NCBI RefSeq assembly: GCF_900109935.1
Contig: NZ_FOBV01000007.1
Location: 124,001-188,000 of the forward strand
Direction: 5' to 3'
DNA length: 64,000 nt
DNA from: Chryseobacterium taichungense
Lineage (GTDB): Bacteria > Bacteroidota > Bacteroidia > Flavobacteriales > Weeksellaceae
Below the pieces are notes generated by a model. That model was not told where the DNA came from and did not search any database. It worked only from the letters and a program-made list of their open reading frames with translations. Positions 1 to 8,242 of the stretch are shown here, in pieces (the first letter of the stretch is position 1; each line of letters opens with the position of its first letter). Made by a program: the position numbers and the translations under genes.

Positions 1-1
1 A

Positions 2-982
2 ATTGATACGGTAATTTTTCTAGGAACCGTTTTTTTAATTGATCTTTTCTGGAATAAAAAAATCAACTGGCCTTATATTTTGGGGGGAATTTTAGGAATT
101 GCTGCAGTGCTGGGATTCAACTGGATATATTTCGGAGAAGTCATTAATAATACCATTGTTGCTAAAAAAATTGCCTACGATAATCATTTTACATTAGTCC
201 AGAATATAGAATATTTCACCCAAAATTTTGCAAATTTCTGGGGTATGCTGAAACTTCCGGGAGATTTTAATCCGGTCACGATTATCATCCTTACTTTTGA
301 GTTATTATGTTTTGTTTATTTGATCAGACAAAAAAATAAAAGAAATTATTTTCTTTGGATAATTTTTATTTTCGGATGGATCAAACAGGTGATCTTCATT
401 TCTCAGAAAAGCCTTTTCGACTGGTATTATTGGGTTCCTCAGATTTTACTTTTTGTTCCTGTTTTGATTTTTATTTTAGAACAGAAAGCAAAGAAAAAGC
501 TTTGGCTTTCTTTATTAATTATTTTCTATATTTTTCCGATGTTTATTTTTCAGACAGTACATGCTATAGCAACAGGTAATGGGGAATGGAATTACAGAAG
601 ACATATAGGCCTATTTTTGAATACTTATGAAAAGGATAAAAATCAGTGGATCTTTCTGGAACCTGCCGGTTATATTCCATATTTTTCGGGTTTGAAAACC
701 ATTGATGAAGTGGGCTTGGTAGACAAAGAAGTTCAGCGGGAAATTCAAAAAGACAAGGCAAATTTCTGGATGAATACTGTAAAAAAGCGAAAACCAAAGT
801 ATCTGCTTTCTTACGAAGATCTATATCAAAGAAAAGATGCTGAATATTTCAGACTGCATTACAGGCTCGTTAAAGAATTCAGAATCAAAGATCATCTGAA
901 AAGCGATTATAAGTTAATTGAAAAGATATATATTCTGAAGCCTTCCGGGTCAGATTATAATTTATATGAAAGAATTGATTAA
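2..982 (+). CDS. Membrane glycosyltransferase-like protein (5' end outside window)
   Basis: The reading frame is open from the first bases of the window (frame of position 2), so the gene begins upstream and only its last 326 codons are seen. About five hydrophobic helices are followed by a soluble tail of roughly 150 residues that carries WNYRRH and a YIPYFSGLKTIDEVGLVD stretch. This arrangement of many helices plus a C-terminal extracytoplasmic domain is typical of GT-C (ArnT/PMT-like) sugar transferases that use polyprenyl-phosphate donors. The catalytic N-terminal loop is not in the window, so donor and acceptor cannot be named. A multi-pass protein of another kind remains possible. Confidence 0.6.
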   Translation: MDTVIFLGTVFLIDLFWNKKINWPYILGGILGIAAVLGFNWIYFGEVINNTIVAKKIAYDNHFTLVQNIEYFTQNFANFWGMLKLPGDFNPVTIIILTFELLCFVYLIRQKNKRNYFLWIIFIFGWIKQVIFISQKSLFDWYYWVPQILLFVPVLIFILEQKAKKKLWLSLLIIFYIFPMFIFQTVHAIATGNGEWNYRRHIGLFLNTYEKDKNQWIFLEPAGYIPYFSGLKTIDEVGLVDKEVQREIQKDKANFWMNTVKKRKPKYLLSYEDLYQRKDAEYFRLHYRLVKEFRIKDHLKSDYKLIEKIYILKPSGSDYNLYERID

Positions 983-1057
983 TTTTGATCGGATGAAAGT
1001 GGTTAAATTTAGATCTCTACAATACACATTTCCTCATACTTTAATATACTCTAAAAA

Positions 1058-1591
1058 ATGAAATACTGTGCATTCCTCCGTGGCGTCAATGTAAAAGGGA
1101 CCAATATGAAAATGGCTGATGTTTGTCAGGTTTTTAAAAATGCAGGAATGAATGATGTTTCTTCAGTTCTAGCCTCGGGAAATATACTTTTTTCATCTGA
1201 AAAAAAGGAAGAAGAATTGAAACAAATTCTTGAAAAAGCGATGTCTGATCATTTCTCATATGAAGCTTTTTTATTCATAAGATCGGACAAAGAAGTGGAA
1301 GAATATTTATCAGGAAATCCGTTTGAAAAGAAGGATCATTTGCACTGCTATGCTTTTGTAGGAAATTTCGGGATTGAAAATATTTTAATGGAAGAATTCC
1401 AAAAAGCTTCAAAGGCAGAACTCGAAAATGCTCAAATTGTGAAGAATAACTTCTACTGGCAGGTTCCAAAAGGCAATACGCTTGATTCTATATTCGGGAA
1501 AATTTTAGGTAAAAAAAATCTGAAAGATCAGTTTACAAGCAGAAATGTTAATACTTTTGAGAAGATTGTAAAAGTATTCAATAAGAAATAA
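1058..1591 (+). CDS. DUF1697 domain-containing protein
   Basis: The 177-residue product starts MKYCAFLRGVNVKGTNMKM, the hallmark opening of the DUF1697 family, and continues with the family's VLASGNILFSS segment near residue 40. It is full length for the family. DUF1697 proteins are small cytoplasmic alpha/beta proteins of unknown biochemical role, so no function is assigned. The ATG is preceded by an A-rich stretch, as usual in this phylum, rather than a strong Shine-Dalgarno. It stands alone, 75 bp after the membrane gene upstream. Confidence 0.85.
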   Translation: MKYCAFLRGVNVKGTNMKMADVCQVFKNAGMNDVSSVLASGNILFSSEKKEEELKQILEKAMSDHFSYEAFLFIRSDKEVEEYLSGNPFEKKDHLHCYAFVGNFGIENILMEEFQKASKAELENAQIVKNNFYWQVPKGNTLDSIFGKILGKKNLKDQFTSRNVNTFEKIVKVFNKK

Positions 1592-2341
1592 TTCTCTAAT
1601 CTTACTTATTTTATCATATATCTTATCATTAAATTGTCATTACCAAAAAATGAAAATTGTGAGTGATTTTGCATTTAATTCAAATTTTAAAAATTTTTAT
1701 TTCAACAAAAATAATCTATTATTTTAGAAGAAACTATACAGAGTTGTGTACATCCTATTTCTTAGGATATGATTATAAAATGGCTGTATATCCCCATAAT
1801 ACGTCTAAATTTTTAGTAAAATATATTAAAAAGCCCAATACCATAGCCGTACCATAACAGATTAGCTTACATTCTGTTATTGAATGCTTTATGTATTTCA
1901 TAATAAATATAACTCATATTTTTTGTTCTGATTGATTACAATCATAAAAAACAAATTCAGAAAACTATAGTTTTGTTCTCAGATTATTGAAATATTATGT
2001 AAACAACCTGATGTAAAGGATTAACGGCAGCATTAAAAAAAATTGGCGTGGTATGTATGTGGTATTTTAATTCAGGAAAATTTTAATCATTTTTTCTTTC
2101 TTTGTCTTTACCTAAAATTATAATCGCAGTTTCTGTGAGAATATTTTAATAATAAATACAATAAGCAAGAAAAACGTAATTACTACTAAAAGCAGGCCAA
2201 TTTTCAAAATGATAAAATATCAAGCATAAAAATAAAAACTTCAAAAAAACAGAGATTGAGCTCTTATTGAAGTTAAATGCGAAGAGTGTTAGTGCTGAAG
2301 CTTAAACAAGCAGCAGGAATTAGTAGAGATGAGAAAATATT
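1592..2341. other. 750-bp AT-rich gap with decayed coding trace at its 3' end
   Basis: No intact gene is seen. A perfect 8-bp hairpin (ATAACAGA/TCTGTTAT) lies at 1854-1880 without a T-run. A 64-codon frame at 1663-1857 has no recognisable content. From about 2299 to 2361 the frame of position 2281 reads SLNKQQELVEMRKYYEKRKD before a stop. This resembles the coiled linker that precedes the HTH domain in longer Bacteroidota TPR regulators and runs straight into the shifted frame of the next gene. Confidence 0.5.
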
Positions 2342-2683
2342 ATGAGAAACGAAAAGACTGAATTCAATTTAGAAGAATTAAACCAAAAGATTTTTGTGCA
2401 GGATGAGATTTTGGCATTAGCGAAAGAAAATTCTCCCCGTCTGTTGAGCAAATTCAGATTAGTGGATCCGGACTTTTTTAAAAAATTGTCTGACATTCAG
2501 CCGAATTTAAAAAATTCTGAACTGATTTTTTGTATTTATCTGAAGCTCAATTTAACAACAAAGGAAATTGCAACGTATACATTCGTTACTCCTAAAGCGA
2601 TTCAAAACAGAAAAAACAGGTTGAGAAAAAAGCTGAATATAGCATCAACAGTTGATATTTATAAATGGTTTAATGAATTTTAA
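2342..2683 (+). CDS. LuxR-like helix-turn-helix protein, probably the remnant of a longer TPR regulator
   Basis: The 113-residue product carries a C-terminal HTH with TTKEIATYTFVTPKAIQNRK, where a LuxR-type recognition helix is expected. This sequence type is normally the last ~110 residues of large TPR-containing transcriptional regulators in Flavobacteriia. Here an in-frame TGA lies at 2330-2332. The likely upstream linker is found in a different frame overlapping this start, so the TPR part seems lost by frameshift and decay. It could still be made as a short DNA-binding protein from the ATG at 2342. Its target is unknown. It converges on the MBL gene with only 15 bp between the stops. Confidence 0.55.
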   Translation: MRNEKTEFNLEELNQKIFVQDEILALAKENSPRLLSKFRLVDPDFFKKLSDIQPNLKNSELIFCIYLKLNLTTKEIATYTFVTPKAIQNRKNRLRKKLNIASTVDIYKWFNEF

Positions 2684-2698
2684 ACCATTTTTTACGTT

Positions 2699-3430
2699 CT
2701 ATAGCTGAAGAATAGATGTATCAAGATCATGATACAATAAAATTTTCCAATGATTTTCAACGGCTTCTTTCTGCCATTTCAGTCTCAATTCCATCGCTTT
2801 CCTTCCATCAAAATCACTTTTATAAGCCAGGTGATATTTTAAATAGGATTTCTGTGGAAGATCATCAGCACCGTAAAATGCAATTTCGTTATCTTCTTTT
2901 ATCCAGAAAACCTGCATATAAGGGGTGTGGCCACCAGCTACCTCAAAATAAATCTCGTCAGTAATGTAACCGCTGTCTTCCTCCATCCAGACAATATTAT
3001 CAAGTTTGATAAGCTTTTCCAGCGTGTCAAAATCAAAAGAATAATTACCGCTGTTATTCATAGCAAAATCAAGTTCGCGCTTTTGAATATAAATTTCAGC
3101 ATTGGCAAACGTTGCTTCAAATCCGTTTTCTGTACGGGTTATAGCCGTTTCAGTATGATCTTTATGAAGATGGGAAAGTAGTATTTTGGTGACCTGTTCC
3201 GGCTTAATGTTTTCTTTTTTCATAAGTTCTGAAATTACCGTTTTTCCGGTTTCAGTTTTCCAGCCTATTCCCGCATCAAGGAGAATGATATCATTTCCTG
3301 TAGTGATTATAAAAGGGGTTACAGACATTTTTATTCCTCCCAATACTGCTGAATTTTCTTCCGTTAAAAGGGTAAAATCTTTAGTTTTATTTGTAGAAAA
3401 ATTTCCTTCTTTTAGTGGTATGATTTTCAT
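2699..3430 (-). CDS. MBL-fold metallo-hydrolase
   Basis: This 243-residue protein has the metallo-beta-lactamase zinc motif SHLHKDHT (HxHxDH) near residue 86, an upstream LLDAGIG strand-turn and later GGHT and YHD elements that supply the remaining metal ligands. It matches the single-domain hydrolase branch that includes N-acyl-homoserine lactonase-like enzymes, but substrate cannot be deduced. No signal peptide is visible, so it should act in the cytoplasm. It is divergent from the MFS gene at 3575, sharing a 145-bp intergenic region. Confidence 0.8.
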   Translation of the reverse strand: MKIIPLKEGNFSTNKTKDFTLLTEENSAVLGGIKMSVTPFIITTGNDIILLDAGIGWKTETGKTVISELMKKENIKPEQVTKILLSHLHKDHTETAITRTENGFEATFANAEIYIQKRELDFAMNNSGNYSFDFDTLEKLIKLDNIVWMEEDSGYITDEIYFEVAGGHTPYMQVFWIKEDNEIAFYGADDLPQKSYLKYHLAYKSDFDGRKAMELRLKWQKEAVENHWKILLYHDLDTSILQL

Positions 3431-3533
3431 GCTACAAATTTCCTGATAAATTCTGATTCGTGAACGTGTTTTTTGTCAATTTAAAATATCGTTAAAACCG
3501 ATGGAATCATCATTTTCTTTATTTCAAAATAAG

Positions 3534-3541
3534 TATTTTTG
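3534..3541 (+). promoter_or_regulatory. Bacteroidota -7 promoter box upstream of MFS gene
   Basis: TATTTTTG fits the TAnnTTTG consensus and lies 33 bp before the ATG of the MFS gene. No clear -33 TTTG is visible at the right distance. Confidence 0.45.
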
Positions 3542-3574
3542 TATTGCAAATTCGCAAATTCTTAAACAAAATCT

Positions 3575-4756
3575 ATGCAATTGAATTCTCCGGGCAGTAT
3601 TTCACGCACAGTGATATGGCTGATGACTGTCATTTCAGGACTTGTCGTGGCAAATATTTATTATAATCAGCCCTTACTGTCGCTTATTTCTGAAGATCTG
3701 AAAGTTACCGAAGCTGCAGCTAGTAAAATTTCAGTCCTTACACAGCTTGGATATGCCGCAGGACTTTTGTTGGTTGTGCCTTTGGGAGATAAATTTTTCC
3801 GGAAAAAATTAATTCTTATCGATCTTTTTCTGGTATTTGCTGCTTTACTTTGGATGACATTTGCCAGAGAGCTTTGGATGCTTTATATCGCCAGCTTGCT
3901 TATTGGTGCCACTTCGGTAATTCCACAGCTGTTTGTTCCGATGGCTGCAGAGCTTTCTTCGGACCAAGAAAAGTCATCAAATATTGGGCTGGTGATGTCT
4001 GGTTTGCTTCTCGGAATACTATTGTCCCGTTTTATCGGTGGTATCGTTGGTGAAATGTTGGGCTGGAGAGCAATGTTCGGAATAGCTTCCGGGATGATGA
4101 TCCTGGTCTGGCTGGTAGTATATTTTAAGCTTCCTGAGCTTCATCCAAACTTCCGAGGAACCTATTCTGAGCTGATGAAATCGGTGTTTCACCTTGCGAG
4201 AACTCAACCTGTTTTGCGATTAGCCTCATTTCGCGGAGCCATGGCTTTCGGGTCACTGTGTGCCTTATTTACGACACTTGTTTTTCACATGGAAAAGCCA
4301 CCTTTCAATGCCGGTTCGTCTGTAGTAGGAAGTTTTGGTTTGGCCGGTGCTGTAGGCGCTCTGGCGGCTGCAAAAGTAGGAAAGCTTCAAAAAGTTATGG
4401 ATCTCAACAGAATCATTTTTTATGCACTGATCATAGTTCTTATAAGCTGGGCTTTTACTTATTTTGCTGGTGAAACATATTGGGGGCTCATTGTGGGCGT
4501 AATCTTAATAGATCTGGGCGTACAGTCGAGTCATATTATGAACCAGACCAATTATTTTCTCATCCGGTCAAATGCTGTGAACAGGCTCAATACCGTATAT
4601 ATGGTATCTTATTTTATTGGCGGATCTTTGGGAACATGGCTGGCTTCAATTGCCTGGCAGTATGCTCAGTGGGGTGGTGTTTGCCTTGTAGGTGTGTCTA
4701 TGGGAATTTTGGCTTTGACGGCTCACCTAATCTTTAACAGAAAGCTAAATAATTAA
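3575..4756 (+). CDS. MFS transporter (drug/sugar-efflux type)
   Basis: The 393-residue protein shows about twelve hydrophobic helices, an early NIYYNQPLL segment in helix 1 and a loop 2-3 with GDKFFRKK, equivalent to the MFS A-motif (GxLaDrxGrr). Length and layout fit the DHA1-like inner-membrane exporters that use the proton gradient; the substrate is not predictable. Only 23 bp separate it from the DsbA-family gene that follows on the same strand, so the two may be co-transcribed. Confidence 0.8.
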   Translation: MQLNSPGSISRTVIWLMTVISGLVVANIYYNQPLLSLISEDLKVTEAAASKISVLTQLGYAAGLLLVVPLGDKFFRKKLILIDLFLVFAALLWMTFARELWMLYIASLLIGATSVIPQLFVPMAAELSSDQEKSSNIGLVMSGLLLGILLSRFIGGIVGEMLGWRAMFGIASGMMILVWLVVYFKLPELHPNFRGTYSELMKSVFHLARTQPVLRLASFRGAMAFGSLCALFTTLVFHMEKPPFNAGSSVVGSFGLAGAVGALAAAKVGKLQKVMDLNRIIFYALIIVLISWAFTYFAGETYWGLIVGVILIDLGVQSSHIMNQTNYFLIRSNAVNRLNTVYMVSYFIGGSLGTWLASIAWQYAQWGGVCLVGVSMGILALTAHLIFNRKLNN

Positions 4757-4779
4757 AAATCAATTGAAAAAATAATAAT

Positions 4780-5478
4780 ATGAAGATAGAAATATGGTCG
4801 GATGTGATGTGTCCGTTTTGCTATATCGGGAAAAATAATTTTGAAAAAGCACTTGAAAAGCTACCTTTTAAAGATGAAGTGGAAGTAGAGTGGAAAAGTT
4901 TTCAGCTTGATCCGACTTTACATCCTGATGAAACAAAAACTACTTTTGAATATTTTAAAGAGAAGAAGGGAGTTCCGGAAACACAGGCCAGGCAAATGAT
5001 CGGCCAGGTATCGCAGATGGGGAAAAACTCCGGAATTGAGTTCAACTTTGAAAATGCTATAATAACCAATACGTTCTCTGCCCACAAATTATTGCATTTA
5101 GCCAAGAAATATAATATAGCCGATAAAATGGAAGAAGCACTTTTCATCGCTCATTTCATCGACGGAAAGAATGTTGGGAATATTGATACGCTTATTGCTC
5201 TTGCCGAATCTTTGGGAATTGATAAGAATGGAGCTCAGCAGGCTTTAACATCAGAAGAATTTAATGATGATGTACAAAAAGATTTTTCGGAAGCAAAGAA
5301 TCATGGAATTTCCGGAGTGCCTTTCTTTATTTTAAACGGAAAGTACTCTGTTTCCGGGGCGCAGCCTGTTGAGTTTTTCACAGGTGCTCTTCAACAGACC
5401 TACGATGAAACGGTATCTCCTCTGAAAAGCCTTTCAGGTAATGAAAATTCATGTGATGCGGATGGCTGTAGCATTTAA
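4780..5478 (+). CDS. DsbA-family oxidoreductase (FrnE-like)
   Basis: The 232-residue protein begins with a strand followed by a CPFC redox motif (residues 11-14). A helical insertion comes next, then the cis-Pro containing GVPFFILN segment near residue 183, the pattern of the cytoplasmic FrnE branch of DsbA-like thioredoxin-fold proteins. No signal peptide is present. The tail ends in a second cysteine pair (CDADGC), also seen in FrnE proteins and possibly acting in thiol exchange. Likely role is dithiol-disulphide exchange or isomerisation; the substrate is unknown. Confidence 0.85.
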   Translation: MKIEIWSDVMCPFCYIGKNNFEKALEKLPFKDEVEVEWKSFQLDPTLHPDETKTTFEYFKEKKGVPETQARQMIGQVSQMGKNSGIEFNFENAIITNTFSAHKLLHLAKKYNIADKMEEALFIAHFIDGKNVGNIDTLIALAESLGIDKNGAQQALTSEEFNDDVQKDFSEAKNHGISGVPFFILNGKYSVSGAQPVEFFTGALQQTYDETVSPLKSLSGNENSCDADGCSI

Positions 5479-5516
5479 ATGATAATCTGCTTCTGTTAAT
5501 TTAAAATTTATTTTCT

Positions 5517-6095
5517 ATGATTAAAGTAAACGATGATCACCAATTTCCTTTAGATGAAACCCTTTTTGTTTTTGCATTGGATTCCGAAGCGGGAAAAGTT
5601 TTTAACGATAAAAATAAACTCATCACAGGCATCGGAAAAGTAAATGCCGCTATGGAGCTCACCAAAGAAATTCATCGCAATAGACCAAAATTGATCATCA
5701 ATCTCGGATCTGCCGGCAGCAAAAGTTTTCATAAAGGTGAGGTGGTTTGCTGCACAAAATTTATTCAGCGGGATATGGATGTTAGAGGCCTTGGGTTTAG
5801 CTTGTATGAAACTCCGTTATCAGGTATTCCGCCGTTGCTAGAGTATGGACTTAAAAAAGATGATCTTCCTGAAGGAGTTTGCGGTAGCGGCGATAGTTTT
5901 GAAATGAATCATTCTGAAAAAGATTACAATATCGTTGATATGGAAGCCTATCCTCTTGCGCTGATCGCTATGAAAGAAAATATCCCTTTCCTTTGTCTGA
6001 AATACATCTCGGATGATGCAGGAAGTGAGGCCGCCGATGACTGGACAGTGCAGGTTCATATGGCTTCCGAGGCTTTTAATAGGATTTTGTTTTGA
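5517..6095 (+). CDS. Nucleosidase/phosphorylase of the PNP-UDP family (MTA/SAH nucleosidase-like)
   Basis: The 192-residue protein carries LIINLGSAGS near residue 62, matching the NxGxAG strand of purine-nucleoside phosphorylase-like enzymes, and VDMEAYPLAL near 141, the catalytic VxMEa segment that binds the ribose. SDDAGSEAADDW near 165 supplies the catalytic Asp region. It is shorter than E. coli MtnN (about 230 residues), so it belongs to a compact branch. Expected reaction is hydrolysis of a purine nucleoside such as methylthioadenosine or S-adenosylhomocysteine. It ends 20 bp before the convergent pdeM stop. Confidence 0.75.
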   Translation: MIKVNDDHQFPLDETLFVFALDSEAGKVFNDKNKLITGIGKVNAAMELTKEIHRNRPKLIINLGSAGSKSFHKGEVVCCTKFIQRDMDVRGLGFSLYETPLSGIPPLLEYGLKKDDLPEGVCGSGDSFEMNHSEKDYNIVDMEAYPLALIAMKENIPFLCLKYISDDAGSEAADDWTVQVHMASEAFNRILF

Positions 6096-6115
6096 AGAAA
6101 CTCTTAAAATAAAAG

Positions 6116-6760
6116 TTAAATCTCATAAATTTCCGCATCAGTAAATACATAGAATCTTCCCTTTTTGGGAAGATTTTTCGTATCCAGGCCGGTAAACTCA
6201 CTGAAAGCCGGCAAGAGAATCTGATTTTCTGTTACGACAAAACAAGGCAGCTTTATTTTTCTTACCGATGAATTGATCACAAATCCTGGATGAATATGGC
6301 CAGTAATCTGAAATTTCGGGTGTTTTTTTTCAAAATCGTGGATGAGCATAAAATCATCAATTTCAAGCAATTCGGATTTAAAATTCAAACATAATTTAGA
6401 TTCCAGCTTTTTTGAAATTCTATCATGATTTCCTTCGATGAGATGAAACTGCAGATCGTTATATTGATTTCTCCAGGTACAGAACTCGTCTACATCCGAA
6501 TTGTCTCCCGCGTGGAGAAGATCACCGACAACAATAAATTTTTCAGGGTTGAAAAATTCTATAAGGATAGAAAGCCTTTCAAGATCATTTTTCATAATCT
6601 GATTGGCCAAAGCAATCCCGTTCTTCCGGAAATGTGCCGTTTTTCCGATGTGTAAATCTGAAAGAATCAGGGCTTTCTGTTCTTCCCAGAATAATGCCCT
6701 TTGATTGGTGAGGGTAAAATGTTGCTGTCGGACTTCTATATTTTTTGTCTGTACATTCAT
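6116..6760 (-). CDS. pdeM: Ligase-associated DNA damage response endonuclease PdeM
   Basis: The 214-residue calcineurin-like phosphoesterase shows the metal-binding series SDLHIGK (D-x-H, about 34-40), VGDLLHAGD (GDxxH), EGNHD (GNH-D) and TGHIHPG. The length and the N-terminal TNQRALFWEEQKALILSDLHIG context fit PdeM, the nuclease that usually accompanies an ATP-dependent ligase, an MBL exonuclease and an Lhr-type helicase. Here it lies about 55 kb from the ligase and exonuclease genes at the other end of the window. It follows the MATE gene on the same strand with a 21-bp gap. Confidence 0.85.
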   Translation of the reverse strand: MNVQTKNIEVRQQHFTLTNQRALFWEEQKALILSDLHIGKTAHFRKNGIALANQIMKNDLERLSILIEFFNPEKFIVVGDLLHAGDNSDVDEFCTWRNQYNDLQFHLIEGNHDRISKKLESKLCLNFKSELLEIDDFMLIHDFEKKHPKFQITGHIHPGFVINSSVRKIKLPCFVVTENQILLPAFSEFTGLDTKNLPKKGRFYVFTDAEIYEI

Positions 6761-6781
6761 TTTTTCGCTGAAATATTGATT

Positions 6782-8167
6782 TTAAATAGTGCTTTTCAAA
6801 TCGGTCTCTATACTTTTTCTAATTCTTTTCTCCGATAAATTAAAAAACCTTTTAACAAGAAACAGGGCAGAAATGGTCAGCCCAAGTCCAAGTGCAATCC
6901 ACATTCCGAAGGCGCCCATTTTTAAGATCACACAAAGAAAATATCCCAGAGGAATTGTAATAATCCAGTAAGCGATAAATGTATAAATTGAAGGGATTTT
7001 TACATCCTGCATGCCTCTCAGTGTACCCAAAGCCGTTACCTGAATCCCATCCGAAAGCTGAAAAAGAGCGGCAATAATCATTAATTTTGCAGCAAGTGCA
7101 ATTACTTCAACTTCTTCCTTTTTGGTGAAAAATGTTGGTAAGATATTTCTTCCTAAAACAAACATTACTCCACAAATTGCCATAAAGATAAAAGCAATCT
7201 TTAAATTGTTTATTCCTACTTTTCTTAGTTCCGTAAAGTTTTGTTCGCCTAGTTTTCTGCCGATCATTACTGTAGAGGCTACACTAAAACCGATGCATAA
7301 ATTAAAGGTGAATGAAGCCATACTCAAAGCAATCTGGTGAGAAGCAATATCATGAGCAGAGATTAGTCCGCAGATAAAAGCTGCAGCGGCAAAAGCGGTG
7401 ACTTCAAAAAACATCTGTAGTGCTGTAGGTAAGCCCAGGCGTACCATTTTATCAAACATTTTTTTTGAAAAAACTTCAAGCTTTAAAGAAAAATCTTTAA
7501 TGTAATGTCTGGTCTTATTTTGTTTTAAAAGCACAAAATATAGAAAAACAACCATAAAAATTCTGGCGATAAGACTAGCCAGGGCTGAACCTTTTACCCC
7601 CATCGGCGGAATTCCGAAAAGACCTTTAATAAAGACATAGTTTAGAACTATATTGATTACATTGGCAATAATTGTTGCTTTTGTGACACCAATCGTGTAC
7701 GACAAGCCTTCAGAAACTTCCCTTAGTGTTTGAAATGCCATGAAGGGAATAATGCTGATCGCCATAATCGTTAGAAAATCAACCGTATCAGGGATTATTT
7801 TATCAGGCTGTCCGGAATGATAGAGTAGTGGCATTCCTAAAAGTAAGACTGCCATTAAAACAATTCCGACGGTTATATTGATCACAAATCCATGACTGAA
7901 AACTGAATTAATCGTCTTATGATCCTGCTGTGAATGCGCTTCAGAAACAAGCGGCGGAATCGCAAAAGAAAATCCCAGGGCCAGCACAAACATTGAGAAG
8001 AATACGGCATTTCCCAATGAAACGGAAGCAAGCGCATCTGCTCCTAATAATTGTCCCACGATAATATTGTCAAAAAGATTTACCGAAACCTGACCCACCT
8101 GCGTAAGCATGACAGGAAGTGCCAGCGTAAGGCATTCTTTAGTATAATTTTTATCTAAAAATTTCAT
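6782..8167 (-). CDS. MATE-family multidrug efflux transporter
   Basis: About twelve membrane helices, opening with LTLALPVMLTQVGQVSVNLFDNIIVGQLLGA-type sequence, and the internal two-fold repeat identify a MatE/NorM-type Na+ or H+ coupled exporter. I place the start at the ATG at 8167, giving 461 residues. A further upstream ATG would add 15 residues that run through a terminator hairpin and are unlikely to be translated. It lies just upstream of pdeM on the same strand (21 bp). The preceding sigma-54-type regulator gene is separated from it by a strong terminator. Confidence 0.85.
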   Translation of the reverse strand: MKFLDKNYTKECLTLALPVMLTQVGQVSVNLFDNIIVGQLLGADALASVSLGNAVFFSMFVLALGFSFAIPPLVSEAHSQQDHKTINSVFSHGFVINITVGIVLMAVLLLGMPLLYHSGQPDKIIPDTVDFLTIMAISIIPFMAFQTLREVSEGLSYTIGVTKATIIANVINIVLNYVFIKGLFGIPPMGVKGSALASLIARIFMVVFLYFVLLKQNKTRHYIKDFSLKLEVFSKKMFDKMVRLGLPTALQMFFEVTAFAAAAFICGLISAHDIASHQIALSMASFTFNLCIGFSVASTVMIGRKLGEQNFTELRKVGINNLKIAFIFMAICGVMFVLGRNILPTFFTKKEEVEVIALAAKLMIIAALFQLSDGIQVTALGTLRGMQDVKIPSIYTFIAYWIITIPLGYFLCVILKMGAFGMWIALGLGLTISALFLVKRFFNLSEKRIRKSIETDLKSTI

Positions 8168-8180
8168 AATAGTTTTATTC

Positions 8181-8216
8181 AAAAAAAATTGCAGTAACCT
8201 GAGATACTGCAATTTT
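8181..8216 (-). terminator. Rho-independent terminator
   Basis: AAAATTGCAGTA and TACTGCAATTTT form a perfect 12-bp stem with an 8-nt loop, followed on the minus strand by a T-run. It ends transcription from the response-regulator gene before MATE. Confidence 0.8.
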
Positions 8217-8242
8217 CATAATTTATTGAAAGTAATATTTAC

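Noticed and set aside
1663-1857. 64-codon plus-strand frame in the 1.6-2.3 kb gap
   Set aside because: Composition follows AT-rich background; no recognisable domain, leader or conservation cue.
8168-8212. 15-codon upstream extension of the MATE gene
   Set aside because: It lies within the terminator hairpin of the preceding gene; the ATG at 8167 gives the usual MATE N-terminus.
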